Positions 37,379 to 45,132 of a stretch of DNA of 64,000 nucleotides are shown here, piece by piece. Location of the stretch: positions 21,892 to 85,891 of the forward strand of contig JBPOHI010000024.1 in NCBI GenBank assembly GCA_052035735.1, read 5' to 3'. The position numbers were made by a program, and so were the translations under genes. The notes beneath the pieces were generated by a model that did not search any database, was not told the DNA's origin, and saw only the letters and a list, made by a program, of their open reading frames with translations. This stretch comes from JAGPDF01 sp052035735. Its GTDB lineage: Bacteria; Acidobacteriota; Thermoanaerobaculia; Multivoradales; JAGPDF01. Every line of letters starts with the position of its first letter. Position 1 is the first letter of the stretch.

Positions 37379-38624
37379 GCCGGGCTTCGTAGAGCGGGAA
37401 GCGGCTGCAAAGCTGGCGCACGCGTTCCCGCACTGCCGCTTGCACTTCAGCGCTCGCCGGCGCTGCCAGGGTCTCGGAGATCAGCCGGGCGATCTCGCCC
37501 ATCTCGGCGGCGCCCATACCTCGCGTGGTAACGGCGGCGGTGCCGACCCGGATTCCCGACGCCACCATCGGCGACTGGGTGTCGAACGGAATCGTGTTCT
37601 TGTTGACCGTGATCGCCGCCGCGTCGAGCGCCAGCTCGGCGGACTTGCCGGTCAGGCCGCGACCGGTCACGTCCATCAGGAAGAGATGATTGTCGGTGCC
37701 GCCCGAGACGATGCGGAACCCCTCCTTCGCGAGTGCCGCCGCGAGAGCGGCCGTATTCGCGACGATGCCGCTCTGGTAGGCGCGAAAACCAGGCGAAAGG
37801 GCTTCGCCAAAGGCCACCGCCTTGGCGGCGATGATGTGCATCAGCGGTCCACCCTGCAGGCCGGGGAAGACAGCTCGGTCGATCTCCTTGGCGAACTCAC
37901 CCTTGCACAGGATGACCCCGCCGCGCGGGCCACGCAGGGTCTTGTGGGTCGTCGAGGTGACGAAATGACAGTGCGGCACCGGAGAAGGGTGGAGACCGGC
38001 GGCGACCAGGCCCGCGATATGCGCGATGTCGGCCATGAGCAGAGAACCGGCACGATCGGCGATCGAGCGAAAACGGGCGAAGTCGATCGTCCGGCTGTAG
38101 GCAGAAGCACCGCAGACGATGAGCTTGGGGCGGTGCTCGAGGGCAAGCCGCTCGACCTCGTCGAAGTCGATCCGTTCCGTCTCGCGGTCGACGCCGTAGG
38201 CGACGACGTTGAAATCGCGCCCCGAATACGACAGACGATGACCATGGGTCAGATGCCCGCCGCAGGAGAGGTCCATGCCCATGAGCGTGTCGCCCGGGCG
38301 AAGCATCGCGAAATACACGGCGGTGTTCGCCGAGGTGCCGGAGTGTGGCTGGACGTTGGCGTGCTCGGCGCCGAAGAGCTGCTTCAGGCGATCGATCGCG
38401 AGGCTCTCGACCCGATCCACCACTTCGCAACCGCCGTAGTAGCGCCGGCCGGGGTATCCCTCGGCGTACTTGTTGGTGAGGACGCTGCCCGCTGCCTCCA
38501 TCACCGCGCGGCTGGTGAAGTTCTCGGATGCGATGAGCTCGAGACCTTCGTTCTGCCGGCGCTCCTCCGCGGCGATCTCCTGCGCGATCATGGGGTCCAC
38601 TTCGACGAGGGGGCGGGCGATCAT
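37359..38624 (-). CDS. glyA: Serine hydroxymethyltransferase
   Basis: GlyA is a PLP enzyme interconverting serine and glycine and loading tetrahydrofolate. The 421-residue sequence has RRQNEGLELIASENFTS, LTNKYAEGYPGRRYYGG, NVQPHSGTSANTAVY, the PLP-binding VTSTTHKTLRGPRGG with lysine near 226, and GTDNHLFLMDV. The ATG at 38624 overlaps the rpiB stop (ATGA); the longer upstream frame lies within rpiB. It links to folate chemistry with folC on the opposite strand. Confidence 0.95.
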
Positions 38625-39058
38625 ACGGGCTCTCCGTCCAGCTTGGCGACGCGGCGCGCATGGCGGCCGCCTTCGAATGGGGTGGCGAGGAAGCACTGGA
38701 GAATCGCTTCCGCCAGCGGGAGCGCGACGATGCGGCTGCCCAGAGTGAGAACGTTGGCGTCGTTGTGCTTACGGCAGAGCTCGGCGGAGTAGAGGTCGAT
38801 GCAGGCCGCGGCGCGGACCCCGCGCACCCGGTTGGCGCCGATCGCCATTCCGATACCCGAGCCACACACCAGGACGCCGCGTTCCGCATCCCCTGACGCG
38901 ACCGCCCGGGCAACCTGCGCGGCGTAGTCCGGATAGTCCACCGAATCGGCGGATTGAGGGCCGAAATCGGCAAGCTCGTGCCCGGCCTCGGCGAGCCGGG
39001 CCTTCAACTGGTCCTTCAGGATGAAGCCGGCGTGATCGGCACCGATCGCGATGCGCAT
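38621..39058 (-). CDS. rpiB: Ribose-5-phosphate isomerase B
   Basis: RpiB interconverts ribose-5-P and ribulose-5-P. The 145-residue protein has the family opening IAIGADHAGF, VDYPDYA, the catalytic cysteine in VLVCGSGIGM, ANRVRGVRAA and HNDANVLTLGSRI. It is coupled to glyA by a 4-base overlap and follows the K/A-rich gene by 13 bases. Confidence 0.93.
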   Translation of the reverse strand: MRIAIGADHAGFILKDQLKARLAEAGHELADFGPQSADSVDYPDYAAQVARAVASGDAERGVLVCGSGIGMAIGANRVRGVRAAACIDLYSAELCRKHNDANVLTLGSRIVALPLAEAILQCFLATPFEGGRHARRVAKLDGEPV

Positions 39059-39071
39059 CGAGGTGCCGTGC

Positions 39072-39422
39072 TCAGCTGTCTTCCGGCTCCGGCAGGAGGG
39101 TCTCCTGGGTGGACTCCTCGCCCTTCTTGCCAGCCTTCTTGGCCGGAGCCTTGCGAGCCTTCTTCTCGGCCGCCTCGGATCCAGCCGAGCCGGCTGCGTC
39201 GGCGCCCTCGGAGGCGGGCTTCTTCGCCGCGGGCTTCTTCGCCGCCTTCTTGTCGCCCGCTGCGGCGGAGGCGTCGACCTCCTTGTCGGCCGCCTTCAGG
39301 GTCCGCTTCGACCCTTCGGTCCGCACCGTCTTGCGCTTGGCGACCTCTTCCTGATTGCGTTGTCTCAGCCGCTCGAGGCGGCGCTGACGGCGGCGCCGGA
39401 GGTCGCGATCTTTTTCACGCAT
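39072..39422 (-). CDS. Small Lys/Ala-rich basic protein with histone-H1-like tail
   Basis: The 116-residue protein is extremely basic at its N-terminus (DRDLRRRRQRRLERLRQRN), followed by a low-complexity stretch with KKAAKKPAAKKPA and KARKAPAKKAGKK repeats and an acidic last 15 residues. The middle resembles bacterial histone-H1-like or AlgP-type tails, which bind DNA or RNA, but no domain can be named. ATG 39422 has GAGGAG about eight bases upstream. It is the first gene of the rpiB-glyA-DAHP synthase operon. The low complexity makes any functional call weak. Confidence 0.6.
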   Translation of the reverse strand: MREKDRDLRRRRQRRLERLRQRNQEEVAKRKTVRTEGSKRTLKAADKEVDASAAAGDKKAAKKPAAKKPASEGADAAGSAGSEAAEKKARKAPAKKAGKKGEESTQETLLPEPEDS

Positions 39423-39518
39423 AACAGCTTCTCCTCAACTCCGATTGTTGAATGACAGGCCCGTGCAGCTTGCCGCAGGGGGGCGTAACTGTCAAGCGAA
39501 TGCGGCTTCAGCGCGGCA

Positions 39519-41069
39519 CTAGAGCGGCAAATTTCCGTGCTTCTTGGCCGGCACGGCCTGCCGCTTGCTGCGCAGCTGCCGGAGGGCGCGGACGAGCGCC
39601 GGCCGCGTCTTGCGCGGCTCGATGACCGCATCGACGAAGCCGTGCTGGGCAGCAACGTAGGGGTTGGAGAACTTCTCCCGGTAGTGCGCGACCTTCTCGG
39701 CGCGCGCCTCGACGGCACCTGCGCCGGCCTTCTCGAGCTCGCGTTTGAACAGGATGTTGACGGCTCCTTCGGGCCCCATCACGGCGATCTCGGCCGACGG
39801 GTAGGCGAGATTGACGTCCGTCCGCAGATGCTTGGACGCCATCACGCAGTAAGCGCCGCCATAAGCCTTGCGGGTGATCACGGTCAGCTTGGGCACGGTC
39901 GCCTCGGCGAAGGCATAGAGGAGCTTGGCGCCGTGCTTGATGATCCCGCCGTACTCCTGCTGGGTACCGGGCAGAAAACCCGGGACGTCCTCGAAGGTGA
40001 CGAGAGGGATGTTGAACGCGTCGCAGAAGCGCACGAAACGGGCGCCCTTGAGCGAAGCATCGATGTCGAGGACGCCGGCCAGGTAGTTGGGTTGATTGGC
40101 GACGATGCCGACGCTCTGGTTCGCCAGACGCGCGAAGCCGACGACGATGTTGCGGGCATAGGCCGCATGCACCTCGAAGAACTTGCCGTCGTCGACCACT
40201 TCGGCGATCAGGCGGTGCATGTCGTAGGGCTTGTTCGGGTCGTCGGGGATCAGCCGGTCGAGCAGCTCCGACTCGCGGTCGGGATCGTCCGAGCTCCTGC
40301 CCGGCGGCGGGTCGTCGATGTTGTTCGAGGGAAGGAAGGACAACAGCTCGCGGATTCCCATGAGGCATGCGGCGTCGTTGCCGAAGGTGAAGTGGGAGAC
40401 GCCGCTCTTGCCGGCATGCGTCGCGGCGCCGCCGAGGTCCTCCTTCGTGACCTCTTCGTGGGTGACGGTGCGGATCACGTCCGGCCCGGTCACGAACATG
40501 TAGCTCGTGCCTTCGACCATGAGGATGAAGTCGGTGATCGCCGGCGAGTAGACCGCCCCTCCGGCACAAGGGCCCATGATCGCCGAGATCTGCGGCACGA
40601 CTCCCGAGGCGAGCGTATTGCGCAGAAAGATGTCGGCGTAGCCGCCGAGGGAGACGACCCCCTCCTGGATGCGTGCGCCGCCGGAGTCGTTGAGCCCGAT
40701 GACCGGGGCGCCGTTCTCCACCGCAAGGTCCATGATCTTGCAGATCTTGGCCGCGTTGGTCTCCGAGAGCGAGCCGCCGAAGACCGTGAAATCCTGGGCG
40801 AAGAGGTAAACCAGCCGGCCGTCGATCGTGCCGTAGCCGCAGACCACGCCGTCGCCGGGGATCTGCTGCTCCTGCATTCCGAAATCGCGGCAGCGGTGCG
40901 TCACCAGCGCGTCGATCTCCACGAACGAGCCGGCGTCGAGCAGCAGCTCCACGCGCTCGCGGGCCGTAAGCTTGCCATCCCGGTGCTGGCGTTCGACTCG
41001 CTCCGCGCCGCCCCCGGCGGCCGAGGCGGCGAGGCGTTGTTCAAGGTCGGTCAGCAGTTCGTCGCGCAC
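39519..41069 (-). CDS. pccB: Acyl-CoA carboxylase carboxyltransferase (beta) subunit, propionyl-CoA type
   Basis: The 516-residue biotin-dependent carboxyltransferase has two crotonase-like halves. Landmarks are GKLTARERVELLLDAGSF, DFTVFGGSLSETNAAKI, GLNDSGGARIQEGVVSLGGYADIF, GPCAGGAVYSPA, ITDFILMV, and in the second half YARNIVVGFARL, IDASLKGARFVRFCDAFNIPLV, VPGFLPGTQQEYGGIIKHGAKLL, KAYGGAYCVMASK and YREKFSNPY. This is the propionyl-CoA carboxylase/methylmalonyl-CoA decarboxylase alpha family. The biotin carboxylase and carrier subunits are not in the window, so PCC versus decarboxylase is undecided. GTG start at 41069. Confidence 0.88.
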   Translation of the reverse strand: MRDELLTDLEQRLAASAAGGGAERVERQHRDGKLTARERVELLLDAGSFVEIDALVTHRCRDFGMQEQQIPGDGVVCGYGTIDGRLVYLFAQDFTVFGGSLSETNAAKICKIMDLAVENGAPVIGLNDSGGARIQEGVVSLGGYADIFLRNTLASGVVPQISAIMGPCAGGAVYSPAITDFILMVEGTSYMFVTGPDVIRTVTHEEVTKEDLGGAATHAGKSGVSHFTFGNDAACLMGIRELLSFLPSNNIDDPPPGRSSDDPDRESELLDRLIPDDPNKPYDMHRLIAEVVDDGKFFEVHAAYARNIVVGFARLANQSVGIVANQPNYLAGVLDIDASLKGARFVRFCDAFNIPLVTFEDVPGFLPGTQQEYGGIIKHGAKLLYAFAEATVPKLTVITRKAYGGAYCVMASKHLRTDVNLAYPSAEIAVMGPEGAVNILFKRELEKAGAGAVEARAEKVAHYREKFSNPYVAAQHGFVDAVIEPRKTRPALVRALRQLRSKRQAVPAKKHGNLPL

Positions 41070-41245
41070 GAAGTGTCCCCAGTCTTTCCGCAGCTCGCTT
41101 TGCGGCCGGCGATTCCCGACAAGCCTATCGCCAAGCAGGCTCCCCGTGCAGCAGAATGCGCTGGGCGAACGAGTCGCCCGGCACCGATCGGCGAAGCAGA
41201 CGGCGGCCTGGCGGCGAGAACACCAGCGGGTAGCCGGAGGGCAAG

Positions 41246-41659
41246 ATGAACCAGGACGACGAACAGCTCCACCTCCTTTCCGTTTTCCACTACGTGCTCG
41301 CCGGGCTCTGCGCCCTCTTCGCGCTCTTCCCGCTGGCCTACGTCGGCATGGGCCTCGCCATGATGAGCGGGCCGGGCGCGGAGCCCGGCGAACGCTTCGC
41401 TCCTCTTTTTGCCGGCTGCTTCCTCGCCGGCATGGGTGGGCTCTTCCTGGTCTTCGCAGTCGCCTACGCCCTGGCGCTCTTTCTCGCCGCCCGCTTCCTC
41501 GCCGAGCGGCGCCGCCACACCTTCTGCGTCGTCGTGGCGGCGATCTCCTGCACCTTTACCCCGCTCGGAACCGTGCTCGGGGTCTTCACGCTGATCGTGC
41601 TCTTCCGCCCGTCGGTTCGCGTCCTCTTCGGCCTCGCAGGACAGCCAAGCGCAATCTGA
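41246..41659 (+). CDS. Hypothetical four-helix membrane protein
   Basis: This 137-residue protein has four strongly predicted membrane helices (about 13-34, 52-78, 85-100 and 105-125) separated by short loops; an Arg-rich loop AERRRHTF lies between helices. No family is recognised with certainty. The pattern resembles DUF4870-like or DUF4190-like small membrane proteins. It is divergent from pccB with a 176-base gap, and another 176-base gap separates it from the ATP synthase operon. Confidence 0.65.
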   Translation: MNQDDEQLHLLSVFHYVLAGLCALFALFPLAYVGMGLAMMSGPGAEPGERFAPLFAGCFLAGMGGLFLVFAVAYALALFLAARFLAERRRHTFCVVVAAISCTFTPLGTVLGVFTLIVLFRPSVRVLFGLAGQPSAI

Positions 41660-41702
41660 CCGACGAGCGCCGGCAGCCCGGCAGCAGTTCGCCTGCGCCG
41701 CC

Positions 41703-41732
41703 TTGCCCCGGGGCGCGGGCGTTTGTTAGACT
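41703..41732 (+). promoter_or_regulatory. Candidate promoter of the ATP synthase operon
   Basis: TTGCCC (41703-41708) and TAGACT (41727-41732) are 18 bases apart in the gap before atpZ. The leader to ATG 41836 would be about 97 bases and contains no clear regulatory fold. The tRNA-Glu gene has a similar TTGCCC-18 arrangement. Confidence 0.45.
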
Positions 41733-41835
41733 TTCGCGTGTCGCGGCAGGAGTGCGCGACGGCAGCACACCGGGTTGGACCCCAGCAATCTCGGGCTCGC
41801 TTTCGGGCTCATCGATCTCAGGGCTCCCAAGGCTC

Positions 41836-42132
41836 ATGGCCGAAGAAGGCAAGGATCCGCGCAGGCGCAGCGAACTGCCGGAGCCGCGGGACCGGGAACC
41901 CTGGATGCGCATCGGCGGCGTGGGACTCGAGCTTGCCGCGGCAGTCGGCGGGTTCGCGCTCTTCGGATACCTGCTCGACCGCCACTACGGTTGGCAGCCG
42001 AAAGGCCTCCTCATCGGAGCCCTCCTCGGCCTGATCGGCGGGTTCTACAACCTGATCAAGACTTCGTTGCGGGCTTCTCGCGAGGCTCGGGATCTCGATC
42101 GGGCGCGGCAGAAGGAGCACCCGGAGCCGTGA
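41836..42132 (+). CDS. atpZ: ATP synthase accessory protein AtpZ/AtpI-like
   Basis: This 98-residue protein has two membrane helices (GGVGLELAAAVGGFALFGYLLD and LLIGALLGLIGGFYNLIK), the second ending in the Gly-rich G-G-F-Y-N-L motif typical of AtpZ/AtpI (DUF/FoF1-associated gene 1). These proteins help assemble the c-ring. ATG 41836 starts the operon, and its stop overlaps the next gene (GTGA). Confidence 0.8.
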   Translation: MAEEGKDPRRRSELPEPRDREPWMRIGGVGLELAAAVGGFALFGYLLDRHYGWQPKGLLIGALLGLIGGFYNLIKTSLRASREARDLDRARQKEHPEP

Positions 42133-42554
42133 ACGGAGCCCGACGTTTCGAGATCTGGCTCGGCTTCGCGGGAGTCGGAGCGGTGGCCAGTCTGATGCTC
42201 GTCGTTGTCGGCCAGGTGATGGCTCGGCGAATCGGACTGGAGGCGATGGGGGGAATCTGGGCGGGGTGCCTGGCCAGTTTCGCTGGCAGTCTCGCCGGTG
42301 CCGTGCCGCTCGCGCAGGAGATCGCCTCCCGCGCCGCGACGCCGACGGACCGGTCGCCGGGAGCGGCCATAGCCGCCATCGGCAAGGCGAGTCTCTGGCG
42401 CCTGCTGGTCGGTCTCGCGGCAGGACTCGCCGCGGTGACGAGTGGGCAATGGGATCGCAGGACGCTTCTCTTGGCGCTGGCGACGAGCTACGTCGCGCTG
42501 CTGGCGGTGGAAACCTGGTGGTTGCTGGGCCGCTTGCGAGCGGTGAAGACCTGA
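42129..42554 (+). CDS. atpI: ATP synthase operon membrane protein (AtpI-like)
   Basis: The 141-residue protein is predicted to have four membrane helices, two near the N-terminus and two in the last 60 residues, with a 30-residue polar loop between. This layout and its place between atpZ and atpB match AtpI, which in other species acts in c-ring assembly. Sequence identity to AtpI is not obvious by eye. GTG start overlaps atpZ. Confidence 0.6.
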   Translation: MNGARRFEIWLGFAGVGAVASLMLVVVGQVMARRIGLEAMGGIWAGCLASFAGSLAGAVPLAQEIASRAATPTDRSPGAAIAAIGKASLWRLLVGLAAGLAAVTSGQWDRRTLLLALATSYVALLAVETWWLLGRLRAVKT

Positions 42555-42586
42555 GACTGCAGGCCTGAAGATCGGAGAGAAGCCGG

Positions 42587-43477
42587 ATGATGGCGCCTGA
42601 GAATCCCCTGAGCCACGTAATTCAGCACCCTCTGAAGGAGATCCCCGCCGACCTCGGCGTGCTCACCCCCAAGGGTGTCGTCACCGTGCTCTCCGACCAG
42701 ATCGTGATGATGATCGTCGCCGGCTTCCTTCTGACCCTCCTGGTGCCGATCCTGGTCCGACGCCGCGCCGGCAACGACGCGGTCGGCCGTCTGGTCCCCA
42801 CGGGTTTCGCGAACTTCTTCGAGACGGTCTGCGAGTATCTGCGCAAGGAGATCGCCGAGCCGGTCCTGGGCGTTCACACCGATCGCTTCATCCGCTACGT
42901 CTGGAGCGCTTTCTTCTTCGTTCTCACGGTCAACATCCTGGGCCTCCTGCCGATCGCGCCCGTCTCCGCTCTTCTCGGCACCCACCTGGGCGGCACCGCC
43001 ACCGGCAACATCTGGGTCACCGGAACGCTGGCGGTCATGACGCTGGTGATGATGGTGGTGAACGGCCTGCGCTATGGCGGCATGAGCTACATCAAGCACT
43101 TCTGCCCCGGCCCGCTCTGGCTCGCGCCGCTGCTCATCCCGGTGGAGCTCATCGGGTTGGTCGCCAAGGCCTTCGCCCTCGCCGTCCGACTGTTCGCCAA
43201 CATGATCGCCGGCCACATCCTGCTGGGAGTGCTGCTCGGCCTGATCTTCGCGGCGGTAAAGGCGCTCGGCACCGGCGCCGGGCTCGGCATCGCGGCGATC
43301 ATCGTCGTGGGCTCGGTGGCGATCAGCCTGCTAGAGGTCTTCGTCGCTTTTCTGCAGGCTTTCATCTTCGCCTTCCTGACCGCGCTCTTCATCGGCATGT
43401 CGGTCAACGTGCACCACGACGAGCACGAACACGACGAGGAGCACGGCGGCGCGCCGGCGCGAGCCTCGGCGCATTGA
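42587..43477 (+). CDS. atpB: ATP synthase F0 subunit a
   Basis: Subunit a forms the proton half-channels. The 296-residue sequence has five to six membrane helices, with the essential arginine in the helix VAKAFALAVRLFANMIAGH and the following C-terminal helices ISLLEVFVAFLQAFIFAFLTALF. Residues of the last 20 are a His/Asp/Glu-rich tail after ISMSVN, unusual for the family. ATG 42587 or 42590 starts the protein. There is a gap of 73 bases to atpE containing its strong ribosome-binding site. Confidence 0.94.
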   Translation: MMAPENPLSHVIQHPLKEIPADLGVLTPKGVVTVLSDQIVMMIVAGFLLTLLVPILVRRRAGNDAVGRLVPTGFANFFETVCEYLRKEIAEPVLGVHTDRFIRYVWSAFFFVLTVNILGLLPIAPVSALLGTHLGGTATGNIWVTGTLAVMTLVMMVVNGLRYGGMSYIKHFCPGPLWLAPLLIPVELIGLVAKAFALAVRLFANMIAGHILLGVLLGLIFAAVKALGTGAGLGIAAIIVVGSVAISLLEVFVAFLQAFIFAFLTALFIGMSVNVHHDEHEHDEEHGGAPARASAH

Positions 43478-43550
43478 TCCACCGACACCCAACCGTCCTC
43501 ACCCAAGTTTGCAAACCACGACAGAAAACACTCAAGGAGAAGGAAACGTC

Positions 43551-43886
43551 ATGAACCGCAAGCGGAACGCCCAGATCGTCCTCGCCCTCGTCGTCGTCGG
43601 CTTCTGCCTCATGTTCGCTCCCGCGGCCTTCGCTGAGGAGGGCGGCGCGGCAGCAGCGGCCTCTTCCGCTTCGGGTCTCGCCAAGATGGGCGGCGCCATC
43701 GGTGCCGGTCTCGCGGTCATCGGTTGCGGCCTGGGCATCGGCCGCGTCGGCGGCAGCGCCACCGAGGCGATGGCTCGCCAGCCCGAGGCGGCCGGCCAGA
43801 TCAACACCGCCATGATCGTGACCGCCGCGATGATCGAAGGCGCCACGCTCTTCGCCGTCGTCGTCGGCCTTCTCGCCGCCCTCTGA
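43551..43886 (+). CDS. atpE: ATP synthase F0 subunit c with N-terminal signal-peptide-like extension
   Basis: The 111-residue protein is longer than a normal 75-85 residue c subunit because of residues 1-28, a signal-peptide-like sequence ending FAPAAFA/EE. The mature part is the standard hairpin: helix 1 with GAIGAGLAVIGCGLGIG, loop AMARQPEAAGQ, helix 2 with the ion-binding glutamate in MIEGATLFAVVVGLLA. Lack of a Gln in helix 1 and Gly after Glu suggest proton rather than sodium use. ATG 43551 follows AAGGAGAAGGA, by far the best ribosome-binding site in the operon, as is usual for the highly expressed c subunit. Confidence 0.92.
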   Translation: MNRKRNAQIVLALVVVGFCLMFAPAAFAEEGGAAAAASSASGLAKMGGAIGAGLAVIGCGLGIGRVGGSATEAMARQPEAAGQINTAMIVTAAMIEGATLFAVVVGLLAAL

Positions 43887-43892
43887 GGCGCG

Positions 43893-44504
43893 ATGAGAAC
43901 CGAATCGAAAACGCAGCGAGTTACGGCACGCCTCGCGCTCGTCGTCGGCGCCGCCTGGATGGCGGCGCTGCCGGCGTTCGCTGAAGAACACGGCGGCTCC
44001 GCCGGTGGTCCGTTCGAAGGCAACTTCGGCGTCGCCCTGTGGACCCTGATCATCTTCGGCATCGTGGTCTTCGTCCTCGGCAAGTTCGCCTGGGGCCCGA
44101 TCCTCGGCGGACTGCAGGCGCGGGAGAAGTACATCCGCGAGTCGATCGAAGCGGCCAAGCGTGACCGCGAGGCGGCCGAGGCCCGGCTCAAGGAGTACTC
44201 CGACATGTTGGTCGGCGCGCGCGCCGAGGCCACGGCGATCGTCGAAGAGGCGCGCCGGGACGCCGAGGCGCTCAAGCGGCGCTTCCAGGAAGAGACCCAG
44301 GCGGAGGCCAATCGCACGATCGAGCGCGCCCGGCGTGAGATCAAGATCGCCCAGGAGACCGGCGTCAAGGAGCTCTACGTCCTCACCGCCCAGCTCACCA
44401 CCCAGGTTGCGGGCAAGATCCTCCAGCGCGAGATCCAGCCGTCCGATCACGAGCGCCTGATCCAGGACTCGATTCGCGAGCTCGGCCAAGGGAAGAGGAA
44501 CTGA
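43893..44504 (+). CDS. atpF: ATP synthase F0 subunit b
   Basis: Subunit b is the peripheral stalk. Residues 1-30 are signal-peptide-like (MAALPAFA/EE), then comes one membrane helix (FGVALWTLIIFGIVVFVLGKFAW) and a long charged coiled coil (KYIRESIEAAKRDREAAEARL to the end). It has 203 residues, longer than the typical 156-170 because of the leader. It lies six bases after atpE. The leader would place the helix start in the periplasm, matching the normal N-out topology of b. Confidence 0.92.
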   Translation: MRTESKTQRVTARLALVVGAAWMAALPAFAEEHGGSAGGPFEGNFGVALWTLIIFGIVVFVLGKFAWGPILGGLQAREKYIRESIEAAKRDREAAEARLKEYSDMLVGARAEATAIVEEARRDAEALKRRFQEETQAEANRTIERARREIKIAQETGVKELYVLTAQLTTQVAGKILQREIQPSDHERLIQDSIRELGQGKRN

Positions 44505-44505
44505 C

Positions 44506-45129
44506 ATGGCGGCGACCGGCAAGGCAGCGGAACACTCGCTGGCGCGTATCTGGAGCGATGCCCTCTTCAAGATCGCCGCGAGCCGCGGCGTCGAGGACGG
44601 CGTGCTCGAAGAGTGGCGCGGCCTTGTCGAGCTGCTCGATCGCAATCCGCAGCTCGAGGCCGTCCTCGCCAGCCCCCTGGTTTCGATCGAAGAGAAGCGA
44701 CAGCTGATCGAGAAGGGATTCCGGGGCAAGGCGAGCGACCTGTTCGTCGATACACTCCAGGTCTTGGGCTCCAAGGGCCGCCTGGGCCTGTTGCGCGCGG
44801 TGGCCGTCACCTTCCGCGACACCTGGATGGAGAGCAAGAACCAGGTGGAGGTCGCGGTCACCAGCGCCGTCCCTCTCTCTCCCGAGCTCCGTCAGAGCCT
44901 CGTAGCAGCGGCGAGCCGTTTCGCCGGCAAAGAGGCGCAGCTCAGCGAGACGGTCGATCCGAAGCTTCTGGGCGGCCTGGTCGTGCGCGTGGGCGATCAG
45001 AAGTTCGACGACAGCGTCTCCCGGGAGCTCGAGCAGCTTTATGCCGCCTTCGCGGCCCGCGGTTCCCGCGAGCTCGCCAGAATCCAGGAATACATACACA
45101 ACAGCGAAGAGTCTTCGCGAGGAGTTTGA
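44506..45129 (+). CDS. atpH: ATP synthase F1 subunit delta
   Basis: The 207-residue OSCP/delta subunit links the b stalk to F1. The N-terminal helical bundle has ARIWSDALFKIAASRG and IEEKRQLIEKGF, and the C-terminal domain has the VAVTSAVPLSPELRQSL and VDPKLLGGLVVRVGDQKFDDSVSRELEQL patterns. It begins one base after the atpF stop. The N-terminal addition of about 12 residues is small. Confidence 0.93.
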   Translation: MAATGKAAEHSLARIWSDALFKIAASRGVEDGVLEEWRGLVELLDRNPQLEAVLASPLVSIEEKRQLIEKGFRGKASDLFVDTLQVLGSKGRLGLLRAVAVTFRDTWMESKNQVEVAVTSAVPLSPELRQSLVAAASRFAGKEAQLSETVDPKLLGGLVVRVGDQKFDDSVSRELEQLYAAFAARGSRELARIQEYIHNSEESSRGV

Positions 45130-45132
45130 AGG

